A stretch of DNA of 64,000 nt, taken from an uncultured Cryomorphaceae bacterium (GTDB lineage Bacteria > Bacteroidota > Bacteroidia > Flavobacteriales > Schleiferiaceae). The stretch spans positions 1 to 64,000 of the forward strand of contig CAJVWI010000008.1 of NCBI GenBank assembly GCA_913009655.1. Reading direction: 5' to 3'. The notes under the pieces were generated by a model, which was given only the letters and a program-made list of their open reading frames with translations, did no database searches and was not told the DNA's origin. The position numbers and the translations under genes are program-made. This document shows positions 1 through 7,951 of this stretch, one piece after another. Position 1 is the stretch's first letter. The number at the start of each line of letters is the position of its first letter.

Positions 1-953
1 CCTGTGATAACATTAAAATTATTATCTAAGCTGGTATCGCGCATGACCTCAGGGAGGGAAAGTAAACCGTTGACACTATCTGAAGCAGCTACGTTAACTT
101 GAGTGAGGTAAGTGAAACCGGAATGCATTTTTTTTCCTCCGATAAAATTAAATTCAAATGATCCTATTCCGGTATTAATGGGTTTATTTGATTCTATTGT
201 GAAGTGATTAATTCCTGGAGCATTCTCAGTCATTACTAATCCCGAATATCGACCTGGGCCCCAAAAAATATTTTCACTTGAAACTCCAAATGAAACTGAT
301 CCTAGATTTAACTTGACATATGATTGGCCAATATAATTTCTTCTATAAGAATCTGTTCCAAATCTATCGGGATTATCATATGGACCCGAATTGGCAATAT
401 TTCTAACACCTGGAGGAGGAACACTATCGTTTAATGCATACACAATCTCAGGGGCATACTGAAATTCAATAGGACCAATATTACCATACACTCCGGCATT
501 GAGATAATATTGCATTCCCTTATTTGGAATCATGGGACCATCCTGCCAACCATAGTCATGATGCCCATTGTACTGAACACGAGTCGTAATTGGAGTTGCT
601 CTTAAATAAAATAATTGATTTGGGGATATTTTATTGACAAGAAATTTTGTTAAAGAGTCTGATATTTTTTCAGTTAACCTGGAAATTGGAATTGAAAATT
701 TAGATAAAATTCCTTTTTTTATTTTATCATCTAAAACAAAATCATATTTGGCATCTAATGCATATGGATCTTCGAACCCTAAGGCTTTGACTGCATCGAC
801 GGGTCTAACGCAAAAACTAGAAGCAATAGGGACATCACCCCATAACTGCGCCCTTCGAATCGCATCATTTAGAGGTTTATTAAGCAATGACACAGATTGT
901 GCTCCAAGACTCAAAACACTGACAAAAACCAATAAAAATGAAACTCTCTTCAA
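1..953 (-). CDS. Wzi-like capsule assembly outer-membrane protein, 3' part cut by window edge
   Basis: Not in the ORF track because it runs off the left edge; I translated the minus strand from a TTG at 953. It opens with a signal peptide (LKRVSFLLVFVSVLSLGAQS). After about 130 residues come beta-barrel-like segments, including SENIFWGPGRYSGLVMTENA, then a PGINHF and SNKPI stretch. This resembles the conserved core of the Wzi/capsule-assembly family (WGPG followed by PG...H and a PI motif). Wzi is an outer-membrane barrel that holds exported capsule on the cell surface. The TTG lies only 8 bases after the stop of the Wzy-like gene, so it is probably the last or a late gene of the polysaccharide operon. 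I saw no ATG giving an equally good signal peptide. The track ORF 634..960 (+) is its antisense shadow. Family call is fairly firm; the C-terminus is unseen. Confidence 0.8.
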   Translation of the reverse strand, partial: MKRVSFLLVFVSVLSLGAQSVSLLNKPLNDAIRRAQLWGDVPIASSFCVRPVDAVKALGFEDPYALDAKYDFVLDDKIKKGILSKFSIPISRLTEKISDSLTKFLVNKISPNQLFYLRATPITTRVQYNGHHDYGWQDGPMIPNKGMQYYLNAGVYGNIGPIEFQYAPEIVYALNDSVPPPGVRNIANSGPYDNPDRFGTDSYRRNYIGQSYVKLNLGSVSFGVSSENIFWGPGRYSGLVMTENAPGINHFTIESNKPINTGIGSFEFNFIGGKKMHSGFTYLTQVNVAASDSVNGLLSLPEVMRDTSLDNNFNVIT

Positions 954-961
954 AATATAAT

Positions 962-2194
962 CTAATTCAGTTCTAATTCCGATCGTTTAAATTTTGTGGT
1001 CGCAAGATACGCCATAGATAGGCCAATGTATGGAAGTGGATCTCCAATGGTACCCACTAATAAAAAACTAAATAGAAACAAATTGAAAACAGCTCTCCAA
1101 AAAGGGTCTGTCAAATAGGGTAACTTCCAAAGGTGTCGAAAAATTGAAAAGCAGAACGCAACTGTTCCTAAAAGACCTACTTCAAGAAATAAACCAGCTG
1201 CAAATGCTGTAGGGCGAATCCCCTTAAAATATCCGTCATTGAACTCAAGGAAATAGTAAATCTCAAAAGATTCTAAACCCATGGCCTCCATCGCATTAAC
1301 ACTTGTTACCGGCCATGAACCGATACCTCCACCCAATAAATTCTCAAGACCATATTTGTATGCAGACAGAATGGAAATCAATCTATGGCCGGATTCATTC
1401 ATAAGGGTTAAATAAATATCATCAGTATCCCAGGTGAAAAGTAGATTATTGACCAATTCAAGAGCACGGGGAGGCTCCTCGACATACTCTGATACCCAAA
1501 GAACTAAACCAAAAAAGGCAAGACTGGCCAAGGCGAATTTTCCAATGGTTTTTCGGTCAAGGAAAGAAATGAACAAAACCACTAAAAAAGCTGTACCCGT
1601 TGCAGATTTATTTACGAAAATATCAAAAGTCAACATCAAAAGAAATGCGATTGCCCCTCGACGGTGAAAAGGATTCAAACGCCACCATAAAATCATAAAA
1701 GCAAACATGAAATGCATGGCATAACTAGAATACGCGGGCTCAGCATATAACCCCCCAACACCCCTTCCTCCAGTTAAAGATTCAGGGGTAAACCTTGGGA
1801 CAAATAATTTGTAATATGGCTCTATGAAATCTGGAAACCAACCTACCAACTGAATTACTGAAACGAAAGCATTAATTCCAAAAACAACGATCAAAGCTTT
1901 AATAATCGTTAGAAACTCCTCCTTAGAAGCTCCCATAATCCTAAAAAAGATCAAACTACCATTTAGGATGGCAAAATATGATCTGACAACTGCTAATGAA
2001 TTGCCATACATAGCAAGTGTGATCCCCGCACTTAATGCAAAAGCAAGCATCAGATAAACGTAGACTCTATCAACAATAAGTTTCGGACTAAGGCAAAATA
2101 GCAACGCCCAGGGAAAAGTTTCAATAGTCCCTAGACCCAATGGAATATTTATACTGGGAGTAAATATTAAATGTGCAAGAATTCCCTGAATCAT
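962..2194 (-). CDS. Wzy-like O-antigen/capsule polymerase
   Basis: A 410-residue polytopic inner-membrane protein with roughly ten hydrophobic helices. A large polar loop near residues 130-165 contains GGRGVGGLYAEPAYSSY, and NKSATGT follows around residue 195. This glycine-rich loop, the AEP(A/S) element and the SxTG motif are typical of the Wzy/O-antigen ligase superfamily, which joins lipid-linked repeat units on the periplasmic side. A second soluble stretch (about residues 235-310) is the expected large periplasmic loop. The start overlaps the upstream gene by 4 bases (ATGA type), so the two are probably translationally coupled. Polymerase is preferred over ligase because Wza-, Wzz- and Wzi-like genes are alongside, but the sequence alone cannot exclude a ligase. 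Confidence 0.75.
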   Translation of the reverse strand: MIQGILAHLIFTPSINIPLGLGTIETFPWALLFCLSPKLIVDRVYVYLMLAFALSAGITLAMYGNSLAVVRSYFAILNGSLIFFRIMGASKEEFLTIIKALIVVFGINAFVSVIQLVGWFPDFIEPYYKLFVPRFTPESLTGGRGVGGLYAEPAYSSYAMHFMFAFMILWWRLNPFHRRGAIAFLLMLTFDIFVNKSATGTAFLVVLFISFLDRKTIGKFALASLAFFGLVLWVSEYVEEPPRALELVNNLLFTWDTDDIYLTLMNESGHRLISILSAYKYGLENLLGGGIGSWPVTSVNAMEAMGLESFEIYYFLEFNDGYFKGIRPTAFAAGLFLEVGLLGTVAFCFSIFRHLWKLPYLTDPFWRAVFNLFLFSFLLVGTIGDPLPYIGLSMAYLATTKFKRSELELN

Positions 2195-2922
2195 GATCTA
2201 AATCGGCTTTTAAAACGGCGCCTAAAAGACAATAATCGGTCAATAATATGAATAAATTCATAACGCCATCCGGAGTAAGGAATCATCATCTCACTGTTGT
2301 CTAAAACCCTTCCTAGTCGGTGCTCTGTATCAATACATTTGATTTTCCTCTCAGTCTCTTCCTTAGAATCAAGATCTCCAGAGAGAGAGTATCCGCTAAA
2401 AACCCCACCAGATAAATACCTTTCTCGATATGTTTTGTACTCATCATCTATGACCAAAGGCGTATCAAAATCCAAAAGAACTTCTCTTAAAGTTTTATCA
2501 AAAACATCAATCGCTACTTTCCCTTGTAACAAAAAATGCCAAGAAGCCAATATTTTCAAGGGTTTTGAGTCCCAAATTACCGGTTCGATTCTACTGTCTC
2601 CATATATTCCATCTGCTAAAGGCTTTTTATCTCGGATATAATCTGCCCACATATTTGTAGCATGGTGTTCAAATAAAGTATCATTAAATATATATATCTG
2701 ATCCAAATCGTGAAAGCCGATTTTTTCTAGCCCTTCTAAATACCCAGAAAATTCAAAATAAGCATTGCTTCCTTTTTCCGCCTTGGAGTTTTTATGAAAA
2801 GAATTATCGATTACAACGATCCTTGCATTATTCAAACTTGAACGATCGAGAAATTTATTCCAAAGCATTTGCTTTCGATCGTCATAATCAAAAGCAACAA
2901 GAATACATCCCGCAGAAATCAT
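2191..2922 (-). CDS. putative glycosyltransferase-like protein (RgpF-like?), function uncertain
   Basis: A soluble 243-residue protein with no signal peptide or membrane segment. The opening strand ILVAFDYDD, then IVVIDNSF and IYIFNDTLFEHH, look like a Rossmann/GT-A-type fold. The run DGIYGDSRIEP ... LASWHFLLQGKVA recalls rhamnan-synthesis F (RgpF)-type enzymes, where an ND pair is followed by a DxxG and a SxF(L)xF segment, but similarity is partial. It sits between the polymerase (4-base overlap) and the chain-length gene (3-base gap), inside the polysaccharide operon, which supports a role in assembling the repeat unit. The C-terminus is strongly basic (RLLSFRRRFKSRFRS), possibly for membrane contact. 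No catalytic DxD is obvious. The call rests mainly on context. Confidence 0.5.
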   Translation of the reverse strand: MISAGCILVAFDYDDRKQMLWNKFLDRSSLNNARIVVIDNSFHKNSKAEKGSNAYFEFSGYLEGLEKIGFHDLDQIYIFNDTLFEHHATNMWADYIRDKKPLADGIYGDSRIEPVIWDSKPLKILASWHFLLQGKVAIDVFDKTLREVLLDFDTPLVIDDEYKTYRERYLSGGVFSGYSLSGDLDSKEETERKIKCIDTEHRLGRVLDNSEMMIPYSGWRYEFIHIIDRLLSFRRRFKSRFRS

Positions 2923-2925
2923 GAT

Positions 2926-3966
2926 TTAACTATTCTCCTCTTCAGGCAAGAGTGATATGAACAAAACAAAAGCAATGGAAAAGCCTAAACCAAAGACCAG
3001 CATCCATTGCCATATTTTCAATCCGACTTTTGGAAGAGGAAATTGTGGAATATCCACAATCTGTATGATTGGTGTCTGTTTTCTAAGACCTATCTCTGCC
3101 AGCTTTAGGTTCTTTATGATTTCCCCGTAGAGAGAAACACTAATTTGAAGGTCCACTAAAGATCTATTTTGATCTACCCTTAAAGATGCCCGATTGGGAT
3201 TTATATTTAAATCTGATGAATTTGCTGAAGATGCCATACTGGTTTGCATCATCATTTGAACTGAATCCGCCTCTTTCTGCAGAACATGAAGATTTAGCCG
3301 TGCTTTTTTGGTCAAAAGCTCAATATAATATTTTGATGTTTCGTCGATTAGCTCACTGGTTAGGGCTTTTGCAAGATATTTATCGCCATGAACAGCACTT
3401 AGTTGTATCAGACTCAGTTTCTTTTCTGGTTTCTGAGCAGAAATAACCTCATCAATAACATATTTGTATGTTAGAAACATAGCAGAATCTTCAATGCTAT
3501 TGTAATCTGACCTATTTCTCTTAAATGTTAAATTCTGAAATATCTTTTTCTTACTGTGTGAAGTACTTCTCCAAACTCGATTGGCCAACAGGTCTTTGGT
3601 GTTGTCTTCAAATTCAACTTCCCTTAGCAACGTCTTCTCCACTTGGTTTCGCGTTGCAAAGAGCTTTAAAAGTGACTCACCTTTGAATATCCCCCCGGGA
3701 TTATTGCCCCCAACATCAATTCCAAACTGTTGAAGGATCATTTGCCATCCGTTGGAGTCGTCATCTTCAACAGCAATCAATAACTCCGCTTTATGTTTTT
3801 GAGGATGAAAATACCCGTATGCCCCACCGATAAAGAGACCTAAAAACGTTATTAAGAGCCATGCTCTCCATCTTTTAATGAGTAAGTCACGAACACCAAT
3901 TATTGATAGAACCCAATCTCCAAGGGTAACCTTGCCTCCTATAAAATCTTTAAATGATGCACTCAT
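2926..3966 (-). CDS. Wzz-like polysaccharide chain-length/co-polymerase protein
   Basis: 346 residues with the two-helix topology of polysaccharide co-polymerases. There is a cytoplasmic N-terminus, a first transmembrane helix near residues 35-52 (AWLLITFLGLFIGGAYGYF) followed by a Wzz-type element (HPQKHKAELLIAVEDD), a long periplasmic region with helical stretches, and a C-terminal helix near 318-340. The PLPKVGLKIW stretch before the last helix fits the usual proline-rich segment of the family. There is no cytoplasmic tyrosine-kinase domain after the last helix, so this is a stand-alone Wzz rather than a Wzc. It would control chain length together with the Wzy-like polymerase and the SLBB exporter; its start overlaps the exporter stop by 4 bases. 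Confidence 0.8.
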   Translation of the reverse strand: MSASFKDFIGGKVTLGDWVLSIIGVRDLLIKRWRAWLLITFLGLFIGGAYGYFHPQKHKAELLIAVEDDDSNGWQMILQQFGIDVGGNNPGGIFKGESLLKLFATRNQVEKTLLREVEFEDNTKDLLANRVWRSTSHSKKKIFQNLTFKRNRSDYNSIEDSAMFLTYKYVIDEVISAQKPEKKLSLIQLSAVHGDKYLAKALTSELIDETSKYYIELLTKKARLNLHVLQKEADSVQMMMQTSMASSANSSDLNINPNRASLRVDQNRSLVDLQISVSLYGEIIKNLKLAEIGLRKQTPIIQIVDIPQFPLPKVGLKIWQWMLVFGLGFSIAFVLFISLLPEEENS

Positions 3967-6335
3967 GGTCTTAAAAGTTGGACTACCGCTATTGCCATAG
4001 TACTAATTGATGCTAAAGTTCCAGAAACGGCGGCTAACTCGGCAGGGCTAACTTTTCTGCTATTGTCATATGATTTCTGTGGGACAATAATTTTTGAGCC
4101 CGGCACTACTCTTGGACGATATTTCCGGCCCAAGATCCTCCTGGTAGATCTTGTAGAACCATTGGGGTAAACAACAAACGCTTTGGCGCTTATACCTTCT
4201 TCTGAGACTCCTCCCGCCATTCGCAAGTACTCATTGAACGATTTTAGTAGTTCATATGAAACTGTTTTTGGAGCATTAACTTGGCCCTCAATTCTAATAA
4301 TTGTACTGCGTCCAGGAATATGAATTTCGTCAAGGTTTTGAACAATAAATTCTGTTCTGCCCAATAAGGCCCTTGAAGATATTGATATCGTGTCCAGTTG
4401 AAAGTATTTACCATCAACAAATTCAAGATTATTTAAGGTCAATGAGGAAGAGTCAGACTTAGAAATTTCAGATCTGCGAATCAAATAAGATCCATAAACA
4501 TCCGCAAAACTTGTTAACCCTCCTGTCCGAGAAATTATGTTAAAAAGATTTTCGTATGGCCTTTGCAAGCCAAAAGAACCTTGACTCATAACTTCTCCAT
4601 TAATATTTACAGATGCCACATTGTCACGAATACGAATCTTTTTTATAGAAACTAAATCTCCAGGTCTTAAAGCACTGAGCTTCGAGTTTTCCAACGTTAA
4701 TGATATAGTTTCATACTTTCTTAAACCACTTTTTTTCGTTGTCAACTCAATATTCGCCATATCAGCGTCGCTGGTAAATCCATTGGATAAGATTATCGCA
4801 TCGTATGCTGTAATTCCCGCACCCCATGGAATAATACCTGGGGAGACTACCTCTCCAGAAACTGTAAAAAATTCATCCCTTTGAAAAAATTGATTAAATG
4901 GTATCAATACTGAATCCCCTTGATGTATGATATGAGATGCAAACAAGGAGGCTGGAATATTTTTATAGGTTCTTACTCCCAATGTGTCTTTACTAGATAT
5001 TACAACTAAATCTCTAATGGCATCCTCTTTGTATCCGCCAGCAATATCTATCAAGCCACTTATTGTTAAACCTTCATATGAACCGTAGTAGCCAGACATT
5101 TGAATCCCCCCACCAATTGCAATTCGATTTCGATAACGGTCATTTAGAGTGTCTGCAATTATATGGTCACCGCCTTTTAAGACAAAAGAATCAAAATCAG
5201 ATTTAGCAATAGAGTATGAAACAAATCCATGCTCACCAATACGCTCTAAATATATTTTCTCCTTAAAAGCTTGTTCGGCAAACCCACCCGAAAGTGTCAG
5301 TATTGAACTAAGTAATTCACCTTCAATAATTTCGTAAGTCATGGGATTTCTGAACTCTCCGTCTAAAATGACTCTTCCATCATAAGTTGGGATAAAGACA
5401 ACGTCACCATCCTCGAGCCTTAGATCATCAGACTTCTTTCCGCTACCTAAGAGATCATACAAGTCTATTTCACCGACAATTTCGCCGTTTCTAATCTGCA
5501 AAATAGCTCTGTAGCTTCCTTTTGAAGCTGGACCCCCTGCCAAATGAAGAACATGATAGGGAGATGCTATACCTGGAACAGAGTAACGCCCAGGGACCTT
5601 GGCTCCAACAACCGTTATATCTACATTTCGAATCTGTTTGAGTGTTATCGAAAGCTCTGACTTTCCATTCTTGAGCGTGTTGTATCCATTCTTGCTCAGG
5701 CGCTGGAATATTTTCGCCTTTGCCTCCCTAAGGGTCAACCCTGAGATATTCACCACTCCAGAATAAGGGATATTTAGCGTACCGTCAACCCCTACTGGAA
5801 CATCGACATTTAATTCCTGATACCCATATATCGTCAATGAAAGAACATCGCCATTCCCCACTATATAAGTAGGGGGCGTCGCAATGGTAAGGTTTGGGGC
5901 AAAATCTAAATTTTTATTTCGAAACAAGCTCGCACCAAAAACATTTGAATCCAATGCGTACAGACGCTCTAGACCAATGAGCTGGCCAGATTCTTTTTGA
6001 TGGTCTTTTAATGAATCTTGAAGCCGTAATAATTTCATCGTCAATATTTGGGCCTGCTCCCCTGGGTCAATCTCCCCTGACTCTGCCAATCTTAATCTTA
6101 GCTTTCGTATCTCAGACTCTGACATACCTTTCTTTTCCAGATTTTTAAAAGCCTGAGAAGATGTCATGTTTTTCGATTCAAAACTTTGCTTAAATAGTAT
6201 TATCTCATCCTCTCCGAGCTGGTCAATACTGACAGAAGTAAGATTTTTTCTAGCAAATACGTTTTGAGCAGAAACAACTTCTGGCAGCAGAAAAAGTATT
6301 GCTATTAAGACTATAATTTTAGTTTTCATTTTCAA
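3963..6335 (-). CDS. Wza-like polysaccharide export protein with SLBB domains
   Basis: A 790-residue exporter of the Bacteroidota type, about twice the length of classical Wza. A signal peptide (to about residue 23, ending VSAQ) is followed by a helical region. The polysaccharide export domain is near residues 155-235 (PTYIVGNGDVLSLTIYGY ... VPVGVDGTLNIPYSG), then several SLBB/soluble-ligand-binding beta-grasp repeats with VDITVVGAKVPGRYSVPG, VILDGEFRNPM, FFTVSGEVVSPG, SVNINGEVMSQG and IIRIEGQVNAPK. A last hydrophobic helix (about 762-787) may anchor it in the outer membrane. It is expected to form the periplasmic/outer-membrane channel for the capsule. It overlaps the GT2 gene upstream by 17 bases and the Wzz gene downstream by 4, which indicates one operon. 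Confidence 0.9.
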   Translation of the reverse strand: MKMKTKIIVLIAILFLLPEVVSAQNVFARKNLTSVSIDQLGEDEIILFKQSFESKNMTSSQAFKNLEKKGMSESEIRKLRLRLAESGEIDPGEQAQILTMKLLRLQDSLKDHQKESGQLIGLERLYALDSNVFGASLFRNKNLDFAPNLTIATPPTYIVGNGDVLSLTIYGYQELNVDVPVGVDGTLNIPYSGVVNISGLTLREAKAKIFQRLSKNGYNTLKNGKSELSITLKQIRNVDITVVGAKVPGRYSVPGIASPYHVLHLAGGPASKGSYRAILQIRNGEIVGEIDLYDLLGSGKKSDDLRLEDGDVVFIPTYDGRVILDGEFRNPMTYEIIEGELLSSILTLSGGFAEQAFKEKIYLERIGEHGFVSYSIAKSDFDSFVLKGGDHIIADTLNDRYRNRIAIGGGIQMSGYYGSYEGLTISGLIDIAGGYKEDAIRDLVVISSKDTLGVRTYKNIPASLFASHIIHQGDSVLIPFNQFFQRDEFFTVSGEVVSPGIIPWGAGITAYDAIILSNGFTSDADMANIELTTKKSGLRKYETISLTLENSKLSALRPGDLVSIKKIRIRDNVASVNINGEVMSQGSFGLQRPYENLFNIISRTGGLTSFADVYGSYLIRRSEISKSDSSSLTLNNLEFVDGKYFQLDTISISSRALLGRTEFIVQNLDEIHIPGRSTIIRIEGQVNAPKTVSYELLKSFNEYLRMAGGVSEEGISAKAFVVYPNGSTRSTRRILGRKYRPRVVPGSKIIVPQKSYDNSRKVSPAELAAVSGTLASISTMAIAVVQLLRP

Positions 6336-7188
6336 TTTTTTGTAAAATAGTTTGAAGATTTCCAGGGATTCCTTGTCCTTTGTTCCTTCTAAAATTTGAA
6401 TAAATGTAGGAATTCCATTTCAGTGGAAGCCTCCTAACAATTTGTTTGGCAACAACATGATAAATAAATTGACCATAATTAAAGAGACCTATTTGCCTTA
6501 GATAGTTCAATGCCTGAAGTTCTCCTCTTCTGTAACGGCTGGAACTCCTTCTGCTTACCAAGTCCTTTCCTCCGCGCATAAAAACATAAACGTTGGAGCT
6601 ATTGGATACATCAAGGCCATTAACCAGGAAAAGGCCCACAAGACAGTAGTCTTCATTGGCTTCAACTTGAGGGAAACCACCTAAACTGATAAATGCCGAC
6701 TTTTTAAAAGCAATACTCGGACCATTAAATGGATTTCTAGATGCGGAGAAACTTAATATTTCTGATTTTTTCAGTGGAACAGAACGAAGACCAAAATTTT
6801 TTTTAAAATCTATAGAAAATTCTTGTGCTTGCCCCCCGTGTAAATCCAAAGATTCCTGATTTTTAAAAGCAGACTCAGTAGATTCTATCCTATCTGAGGG
6901 ATACAAATCATCGGTATCAATTTTTAATACAATGTCAGTATTTATACTCTCTACTGCTTGGTTTAAAGCGTTTGGTAAGCCAAAAACATTTGATTCCTTG
7001 ACATGCAACCATTTAACTTTTGAAAAAGAATCACATACTTCAGATAGCTCCTTACCGATTTCCCCTTCTATGACAGCAACACATTCATCTAGAGGTCTCG
7101 TCTGGTTTATTAAAATACTATCGAGAGCTTCTCGCAAAAAAGTGGGATTGTCTCCTTTGTAGACTGAAAATACGCCGCCAATTCGCAT
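6319..7188 (-). CDS. family 2 glycosyltransferase
   Basis: 289 residues with a GT2 (GT-A) fold. The N-terminus (GGVFSVYKGDNPTFLREALDSI) matches the opening of the family, and NTDIVLKIDTDDLYPSDRIE supplies the DxD-type nucleotide-sugar/metal motif (around residue 95). An acceptor-side acidic motif is seen in EANEDYCLVGLFL. It probably adds a sugar to the undecaprenyl-linked repeat unit on the cytoplasmic side. The C-terminal third is basic and hydrophobic, consistent with membrane association. It lies 6 bases after the sugar-phosphate transferase and overlaps the exporter gene, so it is the second gene of the polysaccharide operon. Donor and linkage cannot be read from the sequence. Confidence 0.85.
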   Translation of the reverse strand: MRIGGVFSVYKGDNPTFLREALDSILINQTRPLDECVAVIEGEIGKELSEVCDSFSKVKWLHVKESNVFGLPNALNQAVESINTDIVLKIDTDDLYPSDRIESTESAFKNQESLDLHGGQAQEFSIDFKKNFGLRSVPLKKSEILSFSASRNPFNGPSIAFKKSAFISLGGFPQVEANEDYCLVGLFLVNGLDVSNSSNVYVFMRGGKDLVSRRSSSRYRRGELQALNYLRQIGLFNYGQFIYHVVAKQIVRRLPLKWNSYIYSNFRRNKGQGIPGNLQTILQKIENEN

Positions 7189-7194
7189 GGGGGG

Positions 7195-7767
7195 TTAACC
7201 TATTGCTTGGATTGTCTTCAACAAGATTTTCAAATCCATGAAAAAATTTGCCTTGCCCACATACTCAATATCGAAAGGTAATTTCTTTGCGGTATCATTG
7301 GGAGTTGCATCGGGTAAATTAATTTGAGCCAATCCTGTAATCCCTGGTAAGGCCTGATGTCTTATCTGATAATCCTTGTGCAGTGTTCCAAAACTCTTTA
7401 CCAAATGAGGCCTCTCAGGCCTTGGCCCTACCCAGCTCATATCTCCGGAGATAATATTAAATATCTGGGGTAATTCATCTATCCTCCATCTTCTTAGATA
7501 ACGACCAATCCAAAAGATCTGAGGGTCATTCTTCGTCATGCCTGCAAGGTCTCCACTGGCATCCTTAACCAGTGTTCGAAGTTTAAAAATTTTAAATTCC
7601 ACTCCCCCCTTACCTATTCTATTTTGGCTATATAAAATGCTCCCACCAGTTGTTATTAAGATAAGAATACCACCAAAGCAAATTAGCACCATCGCAAAAG
7701 GTAAAACCATTATTGAAATGAGCATGTCGAATGACCTTTTTAGACTGCTCGATAGATAGCTATTCAT
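7195..7767 (-). CDS. initiating undecaprenyl-phosphate sugar-1-phosphate transferase
   Basis: 190 residues, the size of the small monotopic phosphoglycosyl transferases (PglC/WcaJ-core type). Visible landmarks are an N-terminal membrane helix (about 15-37), the basic motif SQNRIGKGGVEFKIFKLRTL, the RRWRIDELPQ segment with the catalytic acidic pair, and GDMSWVGPRPE. The C-terminal part (LPGITGLAQIN) is also typical. It transfers a sugar phosphate from a nucleotide sugar to undecaprenyl phosphate and so starts each capsule repeat unit. It is the first gene of the leftward polysaccharide operon, with a strong candidate promoter immediately upstream (TTG-N22-TACTTTTG) and only 8 bases between the -7 element and ATG. 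It lacks the large N-terminal membrane domain of WbaP-type enzymes. Confidence 0.9.
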   Translation of the reverse strand: MNSYLSSSLKRSFDMLISIMVLPFAMVLICFGGILILITTGGSILYSQNRIGKGGVEFKIFKLRTLVKDASGDLAGMTKNDPQIFWIGRYLRRWRIDELPQIFNIISGDMSWVGPRPERPHLVKSFGTLHKDYQIRHQALPGITGLAQINLPDATPNDTAKKLPFDIEYVGKANFFMDLKILLKTIQAIG

Positions 7768-7775
7768 AGGAAACG

Positions 7776-7808
7776 CAAAAGTAAGCTTCTCGGAGTATTT
7801 GAGCGCAA
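7776..7808 (-). promoter_or_regulatory. Bacteroidota-type promoter of the polysaccharide operon
   Basis: On the minus strand a TTG (7808-7806) is followed after 22 bases by TACTTTTG (7783-7776). This fits the TTG-N17-23-TAnnTTTG consensus of the Bacteroidota primary sigma factor. Only 8 bases separate it from the ATG at 7767, so the transcript would have almost no leader. The rest of the 184-bp gap (7768-7951) holds no convincing gene; a short TACTTG/CAAGTA inverted repeat at 7899-7920 might end the flippase transcript, but it has no T-run. Confidence 0.55.
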
Positions 7809-7951
7809 GGTTTGAGAAAAAAAATTAATGTAGCGCATAGTAAACATCGAGCAACCTTATGAATAACAAAAATAAGACAATTGTATCTCATATGTTATTA
7901 CTTGTATTGTAAAGCAAGTATTGTTTTTAGTTTTTTTTACTTAATTGAGTA

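Noticed and set aside
634-960. 108-residue plus-strand ORF in the track
   Set aside because: Antisense to the Wzi-like gene, whose translation has a signal peptide and family motifs.
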